64,000 nt of DNA, from positions 1-64,000 of the forward strand of contig NZ_CAUFUE010000007.1 in assembly GCF_959029255.1 (NCBI RefSeq). The letters run 5' to 3'. The position numbers and the translations under genes are program-made. The notes under the pieces were generated by a model, which was not told where the DNA came from, searched no databases, and saw only the letters and a program-made list of their open reading frames with translations. Shown piece after piece: positions 62,330 through 64,000 of this stretch. Each line of letters opens with the position of its first letter. The stretch's first letter is position 1. The DNA is from an uncultured Bacteroides sp. (GTDB lineage: Bacteria; Bacteroidota; Bacteroidia; Bacteroidales; Bacteroidaceae).

Positions 62330-62337
62330 TACTTTTG
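62330..62337 (+). promoter_or_regulatory. -7 box (TACTTTTG) of pckA, with a long leader
   Basis: TACTTTTG lies 140 bases before the ATG at 62478. The transcribed leader contains CAAGGGA (62349) and its complement TCCCTTG (about 62404), which could form a base-paired structure. Confidence 0.6.
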
Positions 62338-62477
62338 TAGTCGAAAAACAAGGGACCTACTACTAAGCAGGCTAAAAGAGAGCTTTTTGAGCACTGATTT
62401 CATCCCTTGAAGATAGGTAAAAAGAGATTAACAAGAGAGATTATAAACCAAATACCAATTTTAAAATCTTAAAAAAA

Positions 62478-64000
62478 ATGGCAAATTTAGATTTAAGCAA
62501 GTACGGTATCAAAGACGTGAAGGAAATCATCCACAACCCGTCTTATGATGTATTGTTCGCTGAAGAGACCAAACCGGGTCTGGAAGGCTTCGAAAAAGGT
62601 CAAGTAACTGAACTAGGTGCTGTGAACGTAATGACTGGTATCTATACCGGACGTTCTCCTAAAGATAAATTCTTTGTAATGAATGAAGCCAGCAAAGACT
62701 CTGTATGGTGGACTTCTGAAGAATACAAAAACGACAACAAACCTTGCACTGAAGAAGCTTGGGCTGACCTGAAAGCTAAAGCTGTAAAACAGTTGAGCGG
62801 CAAGCGTCTGTTCGTTGTTGATACTTTCTGCGGTGCTAACGAAGCTACTCGTATGAAAGTACGTTTCATCATGGAAGTAGCTTGGCAGGCTCACTTCGTA
62901 ACTAACATGTTCATCCGTCCGACCGCTGAAGAACTTGCTAACTACGGAGAACCTGATTTCGTATCATTCAACGCTTCTAAAGCAAAAGTTGACAACTACA
63001 AGGAACTGGGTCTGAACTCTGAAACAGCTACTGTATTCAACTTGAAGACTAACGAACAAGTTATCTTGAATACTTGGTACGGTGGTGAAATGAAGAAGGG
63101 TATGTTCTCTATCATGAACTACAAGAACCCGTTGCGTGGTATCGCTTCTATGCACTGCTCTGCCAACACTAACATGGAAGGTACTGACTCTGCTATCTTC
63201 TTCGGTCTGTCCGGTACTGGTAAGACTACCTTGTCAACTGACCCGAAACGTCTGTTGATCGGTGACGACGAACACGGATGGGATGACGAAGGTGTATTCA
63301 ACTACGAAGGTGGTTGCTATGCTAAGGTTATCAACCTTGACAAAGACAGCGAACCCGATATTTACAATGCAATCAAACGTGACGCACTGTTGGAGAACGT
63401 AACAGTTGACGCTAACGGTAAGATTGACTTTACAGATAAGAGCGTAACCGAGAATACTCGTGTTTCTTATCCTATCTACCACATTAACAACATCGTTAAG
63501 CCTGTTTCTAAAGGTCCTCACGCTCATCAGGTAATCTTCCTGTCTGCTGATGCCTTTGGTGTATTGCCCCCGGTATCTATCCTGAACCCGGAACAAGCTC
63601 AGTACTACTTCCTGTCTGGTTTCACTGCTAAGTTGGCTGGTACAGAACGTGGTATCACTGAACCGACTCCGACATTCTCTGCTTGCTTCGGTGCTGCTTT
63701 CTTGAGCTTGCATCCTACTAAATATGCAGAAGAATTGGTTAAGAAGATGAACAAGGTTGGCGCTAAGGCATACTTGGTTAACACTGGTTGGAACGGTAGC
63801 GGCAAGCGTATCTCCATCAAAGATACTCGTGGTATCATCGACGCTATCCTTGACGGTTCTATCGACAAGGCTCCTACTAAGGTTATCCCTTACTTCGACT
63901 TTGTTGTTCCTACCGCTCTTCCGGGTGTTGATCCGAAGATTCTTGATCCTCGCGACACTTACGAATGCGCTTGCAAGTGGGAAGAAAAAGCTAAAGATTT
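62478..64000 (+). CDS. pckA: Phosphoenolpyruvate carboxykinase (ATP), cut by the window end
   Basis: The visible 507 codons encode most of the usual ~535 residues: TGIYTGRSPKDKF near the start, the kinase loop GLSGTGKTTLS, the metal-binding LIGDDEHGW and PTFSACFGAAFL. In Bacteroides this enzyme mainly fixes CO2 onto phosphoenolpyruvate, making ATP on the route to succinate. Codon use is narrow (GGT, GCT, AAC, CGT), fitting very high expression. The C-terminus lies beyond base 64000. Confidence 0.97.
   Translation, partial: MANLDLSKYGIKDVKEIIHNPSYDVLFAEETKPGLEGFEKGQVTELGAVNVMTGIYTGRSPKDKFFVMNEASKDSVWWTSEEYKNDNKPCTEEAWADLKAKAVKQLSGKRLFVVDTFCGANEATRMKVRFIMEVAWQAHFVTNMFIRPTAEELANYGEPDFVSFNASKAKVDNYKELGLNSETATVFNLKTNEQVILNTWYGGEMKKGMFSIMNYKNPLRGIASMHCSANTNMEGTDSAIFFGLSGTGKTTLSTDPKRLLIGDDEHGWDDEGVFNYEGGCYAKVINLDKDSEPDIYNAIKRDALLENVTVDANGKIDFTDKSVTENTRVSYPIYHINNIVKPVSKGPHAHQVIFLSADAFGVLPPVSILNPEQAQYYFLSGFTAKLAGTERGITEPTPTFSACFGAAFLSLHPTKYAEELVKKMNKVGAKAYLVNTGWNGSGKRISIKDTRGIIDAILDGSIDKAPTKVIPYFDFVVPTALPGVDPKILDPRDTYECACKWEEKAKD

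Overview
The window is chromosomal DNA of a gut Bacteroidales bacterium, almost certainly the genus Bacteroides. The signs are many TAnnTTTG -7 boxes with weak or absent Shine-Dalgarno sequences, a SusC/SusD polysaccharide utilisation locus with its ECF sigma/FecR pair, a fused SecDF, LruC and DUF3244 proteins, and Bacteroides-type housekeeping genes (argS, HU, topA, upp, pckA, KorAB). The species cannot be fixed from sequence alone.

Layout. 0-0.08 kb: 3' end of a tRNA and its terminator. 0.3-0.42 kb: a 22-bp tandem repeat. 0.8-4.9 kb: small housekeeping genes (outer-membrane protein, ComF-like, inositol-phosphatase-like, lipoprotein, esterase, 3'-5' exonuclease). 4.9-13.9 kb: a double-glycine peptide export and signalling island. 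14.4-28.5 kb: a polysaccharide utilisation locus (SusC, SusD, DUF4874/4832 lipoprotein, membrane acetyltransferase-like protein, SusF-like lipoprotein; on the other strand GH31, ECF sigma, FecR, Gfo/Idh/MocA). 28.6-29.2 kb: Nudix hydrolase. 29.2-29.9 kb: gene-free DNA full of inverted and tandem repeats. 30-41.3 kb: TPR protein plus outer-membrane barrel, topA, and a large NPCBM/CXXCH/FGE-sulfatase protein. 41.6-47 kb: LruC lipoprotein, TPR membrane regulator, DUF3244 protein, acyltransferase. 47.3-57.6 kb: argS, HU, two rhomboids, EEP nuclease-like protein, M3 peptidase, SecDF. 57.7-64 kb: another 22-bp repeat, tRNA-Arg(CCU), KorA/KorB, a DUF3267 remnant, upp and the start of pckA (cut by the window end).

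The most interesting part is 4.9-13.9 kb. A TolC/PCAT (C39-peptidase ABC)/HlyD export operon lies next to seven very short genes for GG-leader peptides (six distinct; 40-46 codons; found by direct reading, too short for routine gene callers), one 32-aa membrane peptide, and a histidine kinase/OmpR-type response regulator pair. Five promoters (four in front of peptide genes, one in front of the exporter) have the same layout: GTTATC/GTTATC/GTTAAT half-sites at exact 11-bp steps, ending exactly 22 bp from a TAnnTTTG box. The fifth is divergent from the kinase gene and keeps two of the three half-sites. This looks like a self-contained regulon in which one two-component system switches on both exporter and peptides, comparable in logic to peptide-pheromone bacteriocin regulons of Gram-positive bacteria but in a Gram-negative envelope. 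One peptide gene has been duplicated in a near-perfect 207-bp tandem copy, and the two longer peptides are hydrophobic with GxxxG motifs like two-peptide bacteriocins.

The sugar locus appears regulated by trans-envelope signalling: SusC carries an N-terminal STN domain, which in such systems contacts the FecR anti-sigma factor encoded convergently with its ECF sigma factor.
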